From contig OZ238266.1 of NCBI GenBank assembly GCA_965178655.1, positions 62,001-126,000 on the forward strand: DNA of 64,000 nt, in the 5' to 3' direction. The position numbers were made by a program, and so were the translations under genes. Below, piece after piece: positions 9,901 through 19,001 of this stretch (position 1 is the first letter of the stretch; every line of letters starts with the position of its first letter). Source of the stretch: GCA-2733415 sp965178655 (GTDB lineage: Bacteria; Bacteroidota; Bacteroidia; Flavobacteriales; Flavobacteriaceae). Below the pieces are notes generated by a model, which saw only the letters and a program-made list of their open reading frames with translations, had not been told where the DNA came from and searched no databases.

Positions 9901-10117
9901 CTTAAGAAGTCGTTGGTTTTTTAATTGGATAGCTATTTTAGGTTTTGGATCTATTTTGTTTACCTATTTTGGAGTAAACTTCTATTTGGTAGGGCTACAT
10001 TCTTATGCTAGTGGAGATAAATCGGTGTCTAATAACACTATTCTTATAGCATTAGCTGTCTGGGCTGTACTAGGTTTACTATCTTATATTAAGTATAAAA
10101 AGCATTATAAAAAATAA
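6965..10117 (+). CDS. ccsBA: Fused cytochrome c biogenesis protein CcsBA (ResB-CcsA, system II)
   Basis: The 1050-residue membrane protein exports haem and attaches it to apocytochrome c on the periplasmic side. The N-terminal half is ResB/CcsB-like: membrane segments near residues 10-35 and 65-110, then a large periplasmic domain and another membrane segment. A second periplasmic region rich in charged residues (about 480-735) precedes the CcsA half, which has seven or more membrane segments. The haem-handling WWD motif (GMWANESWGRYWGWDPKETW) lies near residues 940-960, and the His of HAPWSDAYES is near 804. I start at the ATG at 6965 (MKSILARILFSTRLM), since the upstream ATG falls in a promoter-like stretch. 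The fused form is usual in Bacteroidota. Confidence 0.93.
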   Translation: MKSILARILFSTRLMAILFIVFAAAMAVGTFLDMGATTSPTPYSRTLIYNAWWFETIMALFMVNFAGNIIKYRLYKKEKWATLTMHLAFVFIILGAFVTRYIGFEGIMPIREGASTNAFLSEKVYIKALVDGNFEINGVAQRRALEKEVMLSEKLSNKFEIISDYNNIPIKIEQVNFIKGATTGLVENETGKRYLKLVEASGGTRHEHFLEEGKVENIHNILFAFNKPTQGAINISDILEVPTIDTPFEGTVMQMATQKQSPVVKDSVQELKFRSLYSLGETQFVLPDPVVRGNYEVVKDASGQSVEDAVTIAVTVNEDTQNITLLGGKGVLNELKTVIVGGLKFHLGYGSKQLKLPFSIQLNDFIAEKFPGNEKAFKSFKSIVTVQEQNSSFDYEIFMNNILDYKGYKFFQASFDPDEKGTVLSVNHDFWGTWISYLGYVLLYIAMIAIIFTKNTRFSYLKQKLNKIKAKKSKLLTILFFVAGTVGYAQAPLHTKLDKKAVDSIIKHRSFSKTEAAKFGAVVLQDFGGRMKPVNTYASELLRKLSERDTYEGLDANQVFLSMIQNSRLWFDVPVIKLKRGNDSIRKTLGLPANTKYAALADFYDNQGNHKITDKQLEDATKAFNPNKFQKDLKKLYEQEQLLSGALMGTILKIFPIPDDSNNKWVAYPELGQVNYGNDEMNTNIKSLLPAYISALISGKKSGNYESADKLLEGFKIIQQKYSAEILPSAGKIKAELIYNKYNVFKKLMRYYIGFGMLLFVVLMLQIFSNKKWISKIIFTLKTAIIICFIVHTVGLIARWYISGHAPWSDAYESIIYVAWATMLFGLLFGKKSDLTIAATAFVTAMLLWVANLNFIDPSIGTLAPVLDSYWLMIHVAIIVASYGPFTLGAILGVVALLLMLFTTSANKLKMDLNIKEITIISEMALTVGLVLLTIGNFLGGMWANESWGRYWGWDPKETWALISIMVYAFIIHMRLVPGLRSRWFFNWIAILGFGSILFTYFGVNFYLVGLHSYASGDKSVSNNTILIALAVWAVLGLLSYIKYKKHYKK

Positions 10118-10131
10118 GCCATTCGCTATAC

Positions 10132-12138
10132 ATGAATCCAGAAAATAAAATCCAAGAGTTACGAGAAGCGTTGCATGAGCATAATTATAACTATTATACA
10201 TTAGATGCTGCAGTAATATCGGATTATGAGTTTGATGTAAAGCTAAAAGAGTTACAGTCTTTAGAAGAGCAATATCCAATGTTTTATGATGCCAATTCAC
10301 CTACCCAACGCGTAGGAGGAGGGCTTACCAAAAATTTTGAAACCATTGCACATCGCAACCGCATGTATTCATTAGATAATTCATATTCTAAAGAAGACTT
10401 GTTAGATTGGGAAAAACGAATTCAGAAAATATTAGATACCAATGAGCAACTGTCTTATACCTGTGAGTTAAAATATGATGGCGCTTCGATAAGTATAACA
10501 TATACAAACGGACAACTAGTACGTGCAGTTACTAGAGGTGATGGCTTTGAAGGCGATGATGTTACTACTAATATTAAAACAATAAAAACCATACCCCTAC
10601 AATTACACGGTAATTACCCAAGTGATTTTGATATTAGAGGAGAAATTATGTTGCCTATTGCTGGTTTTCATAAAATGAATGATATCCGTATTGCCAATGG
10701 TGAAGAGCCATACATGAACCCGCGTAATACAGCATCAGGAAGTTTAAAGCTGCAAGATAGTAGTGTTACGGCACAACGACCATTAGAGTGCTATTTATAT
10801 AGTATTATAGCCGCAGACGGACAACAAAATATCGATACGCAATTTAATAGCTTGGAGCAAGCACGTTCATTTGGCTTTAAAGTGCCCAAGCATGCAAAAA
10901 AAGCAAATAGTATTGATGAGGTTATTACTTTTGTAAACCATTGGGAAGCTGCCCGCCATGAACTGCCATATGAAATAGATGGGGTGGTTATAAAAGTGAA
11001 TAACATTTATCAGCAAGAAGAATTAGGATATACTGCAAAATCGCCACGCTGGGCAATATCTTATAAGTTTAAAGCAGAGCAGGTTGCTACAACCTTAGAA
11101 AGCATCTCATATCAAGTAGGTAGAACAGGGGCTATTACTCCTGTAGCCAATTTAACACCTGTATTATTAGCTGGTACTACTGTAAAACGTGCGTCATTAC
11201 ATAATGCAGATCAAATAGAAAAGTTAGATATTCGTGTAAACGACACTGTGTTTGTAGAGAAAGGTGGTGAGATTATTCCAAAAATTGTTGGAGTAGATAC
11301 TACAAAACGACCAGATACATCTGCTAAAACAAATTATGCAAGCGACTGCCCAGAATGTAGCACACCATTGGTACGTGTAGAAGGAGATGCCAAACATTAT
11401 TGTCCTAATGAGTTGGGCTGCGCACCGCAAATTATAGGACGAATACAACACTATATTAGCAGAAAAGCACTAGATATTGATGGACTAGGAGGAGAAACGG
11501 TTAGTTTATTATATCATGAAGGATTAGTAACAACCTATGCAGATTTATATGATTTAACAGTTGAACAAATCCTGCCTTTAGAACGTATGGCAGAAAAGTC
11601 TGCGCAAAATTTAATATCAGGTGTTAAAGCATCAAAAACGGTATCTTTTGAAAAAGTATTATTTGGTCTCGGCATCCGATTTGTAGGCGCAACAGTTGCT
11701 AAAAAATTAGCAAGACACTATAAAACAATAGCAGCACTGCAAAATGCTAGTCAAGAAAATTTAGAAAGCGTAGATGAAATTGGTGTACGCATAGCAGAGA
11801 GCGTTGTGTCCTTTTTTAAAGACGACCGACATGTAGCGGTTATTAACCGATTAGCCACAGCTGGTGTGCAATTACAAATAAAAGAAGAAGACTTAGTGCT
11901 ATCCAGCACATTATTTAGTGGTAAGTCGTTTTTGTTTACAGGAAAATTAACGCAATTTACTCGTGATGCTGCTAAAGATATGGTAGCACAAAATGGCGGA
12001 AAAACAATAAGTGGTGTCAGCGCAAAACTAAACTATTTGGTAGTTGGCGAAAAAGCAGGAAGCAAACTAAAAAAAGCAACTGCATTAGGAACGGTTACTA
12101 TTTTAACAGAAACAGAGTTTTTAGCACTACTATCTTAG
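10132..12138 (+). CDS. ligA: NAD-dependent DNA ligase LigA
   Basis: The 668-residue ligase seals nicks between Okazaki fragments and in repair, using NAD+. The order is complete: NAD-binding Ia domain, adenylation domain with the KYDG motif (adenylated Lys 114), OB fold, four-cysteine zinc finger (Cys 406, 409, 424, 430), helix-hairpin-helix repeats (about 440-580), and C-terminal BRCT domain (about 590-668, FLFTGKLTQFTRDAAKDMV). The start lies 14 bp after ccsBA, so read-through transcription is likely. Confidence 0.97.
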   Translation: MNPENKIQELREALHEHNYNYYTLDAAVISDYEFDVKLKELQSLEEQYPMFYDANSPTQRVGGGLTKNFETIAHRNRMYSLDNSYSKEDLLDWEKRIQKILDTNEQLSYTCELKYDGASISITYTNGQLVRAVTRGDGFEGDDVTTNIKTIKTIPLQLHGNYPSDFDIRGEIMLPIAGFHKMNDIRIANGEEPYMNPRNTASGSLKLQDSSVTAQRPLECYLYSIIAADGQQNIDTQFNSLEQARSFGFKVPKHAKKANSIDEVITFVNHWEAARHELPYEIDGVVIKVNNIYQQEELGYTAKSPRWAISYKFKAEQVATTLESISYQVGRTGAITPVANLTPVLLAGTTVKRASLHNADQIEKLDIRVNDTVFVEKGGEIIPKIVGVDTTKRPDTSAKTNYASDCPECSTPLVRVEGDAKHYCPNELGCAPQIIGRIQHYISRKALDIDGLGGETVSLLYHEGLVTTYADLYDLTVEQILPLERMAEKSAQNLISGVKASKTVSFEKVLFGLGIRFVGATVAKKLARHYKTIAALQNASQENLESVDEIGVRIAESVVSFFKDDRHVAVINRLATAGVQLQIKEEDLVLSSTLFSGKSFLFTGKLTQFTRDAAKDMVAQNGGKTISGVSAKLNYLVVGEKAGSKLKKATALGTVTILTETEFLALLS

Positions 12139-12242
12139 TTTACTGATCTTTAAGTTACTCAAAATCCTTTTTACATTTTTTTAAGTATTTTTTATTTTAT
12201 AATGCCGTTATTGTAGCGTATTAAATAGTAAAAAGTAACACC

Positions 12243-13637
12243 ATGACCTTTAAGCACACTATAATAGCCTTATTTTTATCAACTTTAGTTTTCTCACAAA
12301 AAACAGATGAAGCACAACTTAGAAATATCTATGATACAGCCTTGCTAAACGGAAAGTCTTATGAGTGGCTGGCACATTTATCTACACAAATTGGCGGCCG
12401 ACTTTCAGGATCATACAATGCAGAAAGAGCAGTAGAGTACACCAAGTTAGAACTAGAAGCACTAGGCTTAGATAGAGTTTGGTTGCAGCCTGTAATGGTG
12501 CCAAAATGGATACGTGGTGCTAAAGAATATGCCTATATAGAATCTGCATCACTGCAAACAACACAAGTGCCAGTATGTGCCTTAGGAGGATCTGTGGCTA
12601 CACCACCAGGCGGTATTAAAGCAGGGCTTGTAGAGGTGCAAAACTTTGACGAATTAGACGCCTTAGGTGCAGAAAAAATTAAAGGAAAAATAGTATTCTA
12701 TAACCGACCAATGCAGGCAGAGTTAATTAGTACATTTCAGGCTTACGGAGGTTGTGTAGATCAGCGTTATAGCGGTGCAGAAAAAGCCATAAAATATGGT
12801 GCTGTAGGCGTTATTGTACGCTCGGTAAATTTACGCTTAGACGATTTGCCACATACCGGATCAATGAGTTATGGTAATACAGCAGTTAAAAATAGAATAC
12901 CAGCTGCAGCAATTAGTACAAATGCTGCTGAGCTATTAAGCACAATGCTACAATTAAACCCTAAAACTAAATTTTATTTTTCTCAACATTGTAAGCAGCT
13001 ACCAGATGTACAATCATACAATGTTATTGGAGAAATAACGGGAAGTACTTATCCCGACAAAATAATGATTGTTGGCGGACATCTAGATTCATGGGATTTA
13101 GGTGATGGTGCTCATGACGATGGCGCTGGGGTTGTACAGTCTATGGAAGTATTGCGTTTGTTTCAGCAAACTAATTATAAACCAAAACACACCATTAGAG
13201 TAGTGCTGTTTATGAATGAAGAAAACGGATTACGTGGCGGAAAGAAATATGCTAAAATTGCTAAACAAAAACAAGAGAACCATGTGTTTGCTCTAGAAAG
13301 CGATGCTGGAGGGTTTACACCACGTGGCTTTTCGTTTGATTGTTCTGATGAAAACTTTAAAAAAGTATTGCAATGGAAACCACTATTTAAACCTTATTTA
13401 ATACACTATTTTGAAAAAGGAGGCAGCGGTGCAGATGTTGGACCTTTAAAGGGGGATAACGTATTGTGCGGTTTGAGGCCAGACTCACAACGCTATTTTG
13501 ATCATCATCACGCAGCTAGCGATACTTTTGAGCATGTCAACAAAAGAGAGCTGGCTCTAGGAGCAGCAACAATGGCATCGTTGGTATACTTATTTGACAC
13601 TTATGAGGTCATACAAAATAAACCCCTTAAAAAATAG
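12243..13637 (+). CDS. Secreted M28 family zinc aminopeptidase (carboxypeptidase Q-like)
   Basis: The protein has 464 residues with an N-terminal signal peptide (MTFKHTIIALFLSTLVFSQ). A protease-associated (PA) domain lies at about 110-240, followed by the M28 catalytic domain. The two-zinc site is visible: GGHLDSWDLGDGAHDDGAG (His and bridging Asp), MNEENG (catalytic Glu plus ligand), ESDAGGF (Asp) and HHHAASDTFEHV (His). It is expected to act in the periplasm or outside the cell on short peptides. It stands alone, with an AT-rich gap before it. Confidence 0.9.
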   Translation: MTFKHTIIALFLSTLVFSQKTDEAQLRNIYDTALLNGKSYEWLAHLSTQIGGRLSGSYNAERAVEYTKLELEALGLDRVWLQPVMVPKWIRGAKEYAYIESASLQTTQVPVCALGGSVATPPGGIKAGLVEVQNFDELDALGAEKIKGKIVFYNRPMQAELISTFQAYGGCVDQRYSGAEKAIKYGAVGVIVRSVNLRLDDLPHTGSMSYGNTAVKNRIPAAAISTNAAELLSTMLQLNPKTKFYFSQHCKQLPDVQSYNVIGEITGSTYPDKIMIVGGHLDSWDLGDGAHDDGAGVVQSMEVLRLFQQTNYKPKHTIRVVLFMNEENGLRGGKKYAKIAKQKQENHVFALESDAGGFTPRGFSFDCSDENFKKVLQWKPLFKPYLIHYFEKGGSGADVGPLKGDNVLCGLRPDSQRYFDHHHAASDTFEHVNKRELALGAATMASLVYLFDTYEVIQNKPLKK

Positions 13638-13659
13638 CCTTCCTTTACACGCTATCATA

Positions 13660-13667
13660 TATCTTTG
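13660..13667 (+). promoter_or_regulatory. -7 promoter element before the MATE gene
   Basis: TATCTTTG fits TAnnTTTG and lies 25 bp before the MATE start codon. No convincing -33 TTG is present. Confidence 0.5.
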
Positions 13668-13692
13668 CGCTTTAAAAATATAGAATACATTC

Positions 13693-15060
13693 ATGTTTTC
13701 AGCTTATACCAAAGAATTTAAATATAATTTAAAACTTGCTTACCCAGTTATGTTGGGTATGGTAGGGCATACTTTAGTGGGCTTGGTTGATGATATTATG
13801 GTGGGTAAAATTGGTACTACAGCACTTGCGGCAGTATCATTAGGTAATAGTTTTTTGTTTATAGCAATGTCTTTAGGAATTGGTTTTTCAACTGCAATTA
13901 CACCATTAATTGCAGAGGCTGATGCTGCAGGAGATGTTAAAAAAGGAAAATCAGTATTTAAACATGGTTTATTGCTATGTACCGTTTTAGGAATAGTACT
14001 ATTTGGCGTAATGCTTTTACTAGAGCCTTTAATGGGGTATATGCAGCAGCCAGAAGCGGTTGTAGAACTAGCCATTCCGTATCTTGAAATAGTTGCTTTT
14101 TCATTAATTCCAATGATTATTTTTCAAGGTTTTAAGCAATTCTCTGACGGACTATCACAAACAAAATACGCCATGTGGGCAACCCTAGTGGCTAATTTAA
14201 TTAATGTGTGTTTAAACTATGTACTAATATATGGTAAACTTGGTTTTCCAGAGTTAGGTATTGTAGGTGCTGCAATTGGTACACTAATTTCACGAATAAT
14301 AATGGTACTATTTATTTGGGCATTATTAAGGTCTAAGAAAAAGTTTCAGCCTTATATTAGTAATCTTAACTTTAGAGTTGTTCAAAAATCAATGTTAAAA
14401 AAGATTGTTAATTTAGGAATTCCATCAGCATTGCAAATGTTTTTTGAGGTCACTATTTTTATTGCTGCTGTATGGCTTTCAGGTGTCTTAGGTAGTAATG
14501 CACAGGCAGCAAACCAAATAGCACTTAAACTATCGTCACTAACTTTTATGGTTGGTATGGGGTTAAGTGTTGCTGCAATGATTCGAGTAGGAAACCAAAA
14601 GGGTTTACAGCAATTTAAAGAATTAAGACGCGTAGCATTTTCTATATTTCTATTAACTATTTTTATTGAAATTATATTTGCGGCTATTTTTGTTGCATGT
14701 CATAATATATTCCCAGATTTATTTGTAAACTATAATAATTTAGGCGACTTGTCAAACACTATAGAAGTGGTTAAAATAGCGTCTACCTTACTATTAATAG
14801 CTGCGGTATTTCAAATATCTGATGGTATTCAAGTGGTTGTGCTTGGTGCACTAAGAGGTTTACAAGATGTTAAAGTACCAACTTTACTCATATTTATATC
14901 ATATTGGCTTATAGGGTTTCCGATAAGTTTTTATTTGGGCTTATATACAGAGTATAAAAGCTCAGGTGTCTGGATAGGATTGCTAGTAAGCTTGTCGGTT
15001 GCAGCAGTTTTATTATTTTTACGATTCAATTATATTACTAAAAAATTAATTAAAGATTAA
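13693..15060 (+). CDS. MATE family cation-coupled multidrug exporter
   Basis: The 455-residue protein has about twelve membrane segments in two pseudo-repeats. The N-terminal lobe carries the family signature PVMLGMVGHTLVGLVDDIMVGKIGTTALAAVSLGNS, and the second lobe has GIPSALQMFFEVTIFIAA. These proteins expel organic cations or drugs in exchange for Na+ or H+. The substrate is not predictable from sequence. It starts the rightward run with the small acidic protein, the PAP2 phosphatase and the LtaS-like enzyme, with gaps of only 4 to 8 bp between them. Confidence 0.92.
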   Translation: MFSAYTKEFKYNLKLAYPVMLGMVGHTLVGLVDDIMVGKIGTTALAAVSLGNSFLFIAMSLGIGFSTAITPLIAEADAAGDVKKGKSVFKHGLLLCTVLGIVLFGVMLLLEPLMGYMQQPEAVVELAIPYLEIVAFSLIPMIIFQGFKQFSDGLSQTKYAMWATLVANLINVCLNYVLIYGKLGFPELGIVGAAIGTLISRIIMVLFIWALLRSKKKFQPYISNLNFRVVQKSMLKKIVNLGIPSALQMFFEVTIFIAAVWLSGVLGSNAQAANQIALKLSSLTFMVGMGLSVAAMIRVGNQKGLQQFKELRRVAFSIFLLTIFIEIIFAAIFVACHNIFPDLFVNYNNLGDLSNTIEVVKIASTLLLIAAVFQISDGIQVVVLGALRGLQDVKVPTLLIFISYWLIGFPISFYLGLYTEYKSSGVWIGLLVSLSVAAVLLFLRFNYITKKLIKD

Positions 15061-15066
15061 CAATAT

Positions 15067-15294
15067 ATGGAGTTACCAAAGTTTATATTAGGTGATAATA
15101 CTGATTATCCAAATGCAATTTTCGTTATACATACAGATTTTCCTAGATTTATTATCAATTTAGAAGATGATGAAATTGAGTGGCTCGAAGATTTTGATAA
15201 AAGTGATGAAGAAGAACTTTTAGATGAGGCAGGAATCTGCATTAAAGAAGCTAGTGCGTTTTATGATAGAGAAGTAGCCCATTACGATGAATAA
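15067..15294 (+). CDS. Small acidic conserved hypothetical protein
   Basis: The protein has 75 residues and is strongly acidic (LEDDEIEWLEDFDKSDEEELLDE in its middle). It has no signal peptide or membrane segment, so it should be cytoplasmic. Its function is unknown; I recognise it only as a short protein that recurs in flavobacterial genomes. The tight spacing to the MATE gene (6 bp) and the PAP2 gene (8 bp) supports it as a real, co-transcribed gene. Confidence 0.75.
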   Translation: MELPKFILGDNTDYPNAIFVIHTDFPRFIINLEDDEIEWLEDFDKSDEEELLDEAGICIKEASAFYDREVAHYDE

Positions 15295-15302
15295 GTTGTT
15301 TT

Positions 15303-15878
15303 ATGATGAATGAACTAATACAGCTTGATCAACAATTATTTTTATACCTAAATAGTTTAGGAACACCTTTGTTTGACGGATTCTGGATGTTTATTACTGG
15401 TAAATGGAACGCCATTCCTTTTTACTTGTTTTTAATATATCTATTGTATAAAAAAATGGGACTTAAACAGTTTTTAGTAACATTGCTTTGTGTTGCTGTG
15501 TTGGTTACACTAACCGACCAATTAGCAAACTTATTTAAAAAAGTTTTGTTTTTACGTTTGCGTCCTTGTCATGAAGATATTGTAGCATCAAGTATGCGAT
15601 TGGTAAAGTCTAGCTGTGGCGGAAAATATGGTTACTTTTCAGCACATGCTGCAAGCGCCATGGGAGTAGCTGTTTTTTTAGGTAAAGTCTTTAAACCTTA
15701 TTATACGCATGCCTTAAAATTATTACTTGTTTGGGCTGTTTTGGTAGGTTATAGTAGAATATACATTGGGGTACATTACCCTGCAGATGTGCTTACCGGA
15801 ATGTTTTTTGGAGTGATTATAGCAGTATTGCTTCACCAAATTTACACACAAATATTACGTAAAATTTTAAATACATAA
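15303..15878 (+). CDS. PAP2 family membrane phosphatase
   Basis: The 191-residue protein has five or six membrane segments. The three PAP2 phosphatase motifs are present: KKVLFLRLRPCHE (KxxxxxxRP), FSAHAASAMG (in place of PSGH, with the histidine kept) and SRIYIGVHYPADVLTG (SRxxxxxHxxxD). The enzyme acts at the periplasmic face on lipid phosphates such as undecaprenyl diphosphate or phosphatidylglycerol phosphate. The following LtaS-like gene starts 4 bp later, so both probably work on envelope lipids or polymers. Confidence 0.9.
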   Translation: MMNELIQLDQQLFLYLNSLGTPLFDGFWMFITGKWNAIPFYLFLIYLLYKKMGLKQFLVTLLCVAVLVTLTDQLANLFKKVLFLRLRPCHEDIVASSMRLVKSSCGGKYGYFSAHAASAMGVAVFLGKVFKPYYTHALKLLLVWAVLVGYSRIYIGVHYPADVLTGMFFGVIIAVLLHQIYTQILRKILNT

Positions 15879-15882
15879 GATT

Positions 15883-17832
15883 ATGATAAAGCATTTTAAA
15901 TTTTTAAAACCAATATTGATATTTTATAGTATCGGACTAGCATTACTAAGTTTTAGTAGACTATTATTAGTTATTGGTTTTAGCGCTCGTGTTTTTGAAA
16001 CCGAAAGCTTTTGGAAACTCTTTATTATAGGAGTCCGATTTGATATTATTATGCTTTCCTATTTTGCAGCCCTGCCAGTAGTCTTATTATTATTGCTACC
16101 CTCAGTAGTGTTGCGAAAAATAGCAATGTTTATTAGATTATACTTGGCATTTGGAATAGGCCTATTATTGTTTATGGAGTTGGCAACGCCAAACTTTTTA
16201 TATCAGTATGATACACGTCCAAACCGCTTATTTGTAGAGTACTTAGTATATCCTAAAGAAGTTGCAAACATGTTGCTTAAAAGTTTTGGTTGGTTATTAC
16301 TTATTGGATTTGCATTTTTAAGCGTTGCGTTTAGGTTTATATATAAAAAATCAAAAACTTGGTTTCAGTTATATGATACCCCATATGTTAAAAAACTAAT
16401 AGTACTGCCGCTAGTCGCTTTTGTATTGTTTTTTGGTATTCGCTCAAGCCTAACATCTAAGAGACCTATAAATGGTAGTAATGCAGTGTTCTCTTCTAGT
16501 CAGTTTACCAATAGCTTGGCATTAAACTCACTTTATACAGTATCTTTTGCCATATACTCTTTAAAACATGAGGGCGATATGACTAAAATGTATGGTACTA
16601 TGAATGCAGATGTGGCTTTAAAAAATGTAAAAAAATACATGACGGCTACTAAAGCAGATTTTACAGATAGTAGTATTCCTTTATTACACACGCAAAAATC
16701 AACGGTTAAAAAAGAAAAACCATACAATTTGGTCATCTTCTTGCAAGAAAGTTTAGGGGCAGAATATGTAGGGCATTTAGGAGGTTTACCACTTACTCCA
16801 AATTTAGATTCGCTTTCTGAAGAAGGCATGACTTTTACCAATATCTATAGCACCGGTACACGTAGTGTACGTGGTATAGAAGCTGTAGTAACAGGATTTC
16901 CGCCAACAGCATCACGTAGTGTTGTAAAACTGAGTAATGCTCAAAACGGTTTTTTTACAGTAGCAGATGCCTTAAAACAAAAGGGTTATGATACCAGTTT
17001 TGTATACGGAGGAATGGCTAATTTTGATAATATGGCTGGGTTTTTTAATGGAAACGGATTTGATAATATTATTGATGAAACTGATTATGATGAATCTAAA
17101 TCTGCCTTTAGAGGGGTGTGGGGTTATTCTGACGAAGACTTGGCAGTAAAAGCCAATGACTTATATAAATCATACGGTGATAAGCCTTTTTTCTCAATGT
17201 TATTCTCAACATCTAATCATGAGCCCTTTGAGTTTCCTGATGGTAGAATAACATTACATGAACAGCCTAAAAACACTGTAAATAATGCTATTAAATATGC
17301 AGATTATGCCATTGGAAAGTTTTTTGAGTTGGCAAAAAAAGAAGCTTATTATGACAATACAATATTTGTAGTAGTAGCAGACCATAACACACGTACTTTT
17401 GGAGATTACCTAGTGCCAGTTCATAAATTTCATATACCAGCAGTAATTGTTGGTCCTAATGTTCCTACAAGCATATATAATAAACTGTGTAGTCAGATAG
17501 ATTTAATGCCTACGGTATTAGACCTAATGGGCTTAGATGTAGAAACACCTATGCCAGGACGAAACTTAGTGCAGTTACCAGAAGACACACCAGGAAGGGC
17601 AATTATGCAGTTTCATAGTATAAATGCTTTCCGTGTAGGTAATGAGGTGGTTATATTACAGCCTAAAGGCGAAACGGTACAGTATCATTTAAAAAACGAT
17701 ACTACACATATTAAAATACCGGTAGATAAACAATTGGAAGAAGATGCATTAAGCCATATTGTATTAGCCTCTAAAATGTATAACGAGCGCAGTTATCGCT
17801 TAAAGAAGAATGTGGTAGAAAAAAGTGAGTAG
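15883..17832 (+). CDS. LTA synthase-like membrane sulfatase/phosphotransferase
   Basis: The 649-residue protein has five N-terminal membrane segments (to about residue 190) and an extracellular alkaline-phosphatase-superfamily domain (about 270-620). The metal and nucleophile motifs can be read: VIFLQESLGAEYVG (first metal ligand), STGTRSVRG (predicted threonine nucleophile), STSNHEPFEFP, and VVADHNTRTFGDYLVPVHKFHIP (Asp-His and His ligands). Gram-negative members transfer phosphoglycerol or phosphoethanolamine groups to lipids or glycans; the exact acceptor here is unknown. About 195 bp of AT-rich sequence without visible signals follows it. Confidence 0.88.
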   Translation: MIKHFKFLKPILIFYSIGLALLSFSRLLLVIGFSARVFETESFWKLFIIGVRFDIIMLSYFAALPVVLLLLLPSVVLRKIAMFIRLYLAFGIGLLLFMELATPNFLYQYDTRPNRLFVEYLVYPKEVANMLLKSFGWLLLIGFAFLSVAFRFIYKKSKTWFQLYDTPYVKKLIVLPLVAFVLFFGIRSSLTSKRPINGSNAVFSSSQFTNSLALNSLYTVSFAIYSLKHEGDMTKMYGTMNADVALKNVKKYMTATKADFTDSSIPLLHTQKSTVKKEKPYNLVIFLQESLGAEYVGHLGGLPLTPNLDSLSEEGMTFTNIYSTGTRSVRGIEAVVTGFPPTASRSVVKLSNAQNGFFTVADALKQKGYDTSFVYGGMANFDNMAGFFNGNGFDNIIDETDYDESKSAFRGVWGYSDEDLAVKANDLYKSYGDKPFFSMLFSTSNHEPFEFPDGRITLHEQPKNTVNNAIKYADYAIGKFFELAKKEAYYDNTIFVVVADHNTRTFGDYLVPVHKFHIPAVIVGPNVPTSIYNKLCSQIDLMPTVLDLMGLDVETPMPGRNLVQLPEDTPGRAIMQFHSINAFRVGNEVVILQPKGETVQYHLKNDTTHIKIPVDKQLEEDALSHIVLASKMYNERSYRLKKNVVEKSE

Positions 17833-18028
17833 AAACTAGGGAAAAGCGAACAGAAAACAGGAATACAACATATCGAGTGTTTAATTTATATTTTAGTCGC
17901 ACTTATCCCAAATTCTTACAGAAAATAGTAATAAAAACATTCCCAAATCCTTTACAATAAACAGCAAACAAAAAGCAGCTTTCTCATACAAGAAAACTGA
18001 TTTTTTATTTTTGCCTAGTGCCTAATTA

Positions 18029-18982
18029 TTACTTACGTGCAATAACTTTTTCTACTGCAGCAATAATTGCAGTATCATCTAATCCGTATTTTTTCATTAG
18101 TTGCTCAGGTGTTCCAGACTCTCCAAAGGTGTCATTGGTTGCTACAAACTCTTGAGGGGTAGGTGTGTTTAGTGCTAATACTCTAGCAACACTTTCTCCT
18201 AAACCACCTAAATGATTGTGCTCTTCTGCAGTAACAATACATCCAGTTTTAGCAACAGAAGCTAAAATAGCAGCGTCATCTAATGGTTTTATAGTATGTA
18301 TGTTAATGACTTCGGCAGAGATGCCTTTTTTCTCTAAAGCTTCAGCAGCTTTTAAAGATTCCCAAACTAAATGTCCGGTAGCAACAATAGTAACATCAGT
18401 ACCTTCGGTTAGTTGTATTGCTTTTCCTATTTCAAATTTTTGATCAACAGGAGTAAAGTTTGCTACTTTTGGGCGTCCAAAACGTAGGTAAACAGGACCA
18501 ACATAATCTGCAATAGCCATAGTTGCAGCTTTTGTTTGGTTATAATCACATGGGTTAATAACCACCATTCCTGGTAGCATTTTCATTAAACCAATATCTT
18601 CTAATATTTGGTGTGTTGCACCATCTTCTCCAAGTGTTAATCCGGCATGAGAGGCACAAATTTTTACATTTTTATCAGAGTATGCAATAGATTGACGAAT
18701 TTGGTCATATACGCGTCCTGTAGAAAAGTTAGCAAATGTTCCTGTAAAAGGTATTTTACCACCAATAGTCATTCCTGCAGCAACACTCATCATGTGTGCT
18801 TCGGTGATTCCCATTTGGAAAAATCGCTCAGGGTTATTGTCAATAAATTCATTCATTTTTAAAGAACCAACTAAATCGGCACAAAGGGCAACTACATTTT
18901 CGTTTGCTTTTCCCACTGCTGCTAATCCTGCTCCAAAACCAGAACGTGTATCTTTTTTACCTTGATCTATATATTTTTTCAT
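18029..18982 (-). CDS. Transketolase, C-terminal subunit
   Basis: The 317-residue protein carries the central pyrimidine-binding domain (SGFGAGLAAVGKANENVVALCADL, TEAHMMSVAAGM, GEDGATHQ with the cofactor-activating region) and the C-terminal domain (TIVATGHLVWESLKAAEAL, TAEEHNHLGGLGESVARVLA). It needs the product of the neighbouring gene to form a full thiamine-diphosphate transketolase for the pentose phosphate pathway. It lies 19 bp downstream of the N-terminal subunit gene. Confidence 0.94.
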   Translation of the reverse strand: MKKYIDQGKKDTRSGFGAGLAAVGKANENVVALCADLVGSLKMNEFIDNNPERFFQMGITEAHMMSVAAGMTIGGKIPFTGTFANFSTGRVYDQIRQSIAYSDKNVKICASHAGLTLGEDGATHQILEDIGLMKMLPGMVVINPCDYNQTKAATMAIADYVGPVYLRFGRPKVANFTPVDQKFEIGKAIQLTEGTDVTIVATGHLVWESLKAAEALEKKGISAEVINIHTIKPLDDAAILASVAKTGCIVTAEEHNHLGGLGESVARVLALNTPTPQEFVATNDTFGESGTPEQLMKKYGLDDTAIIAAVEKVIARK

Positions 18983-19001
18983 TGTTATTTACGTTAGTGG
19001 G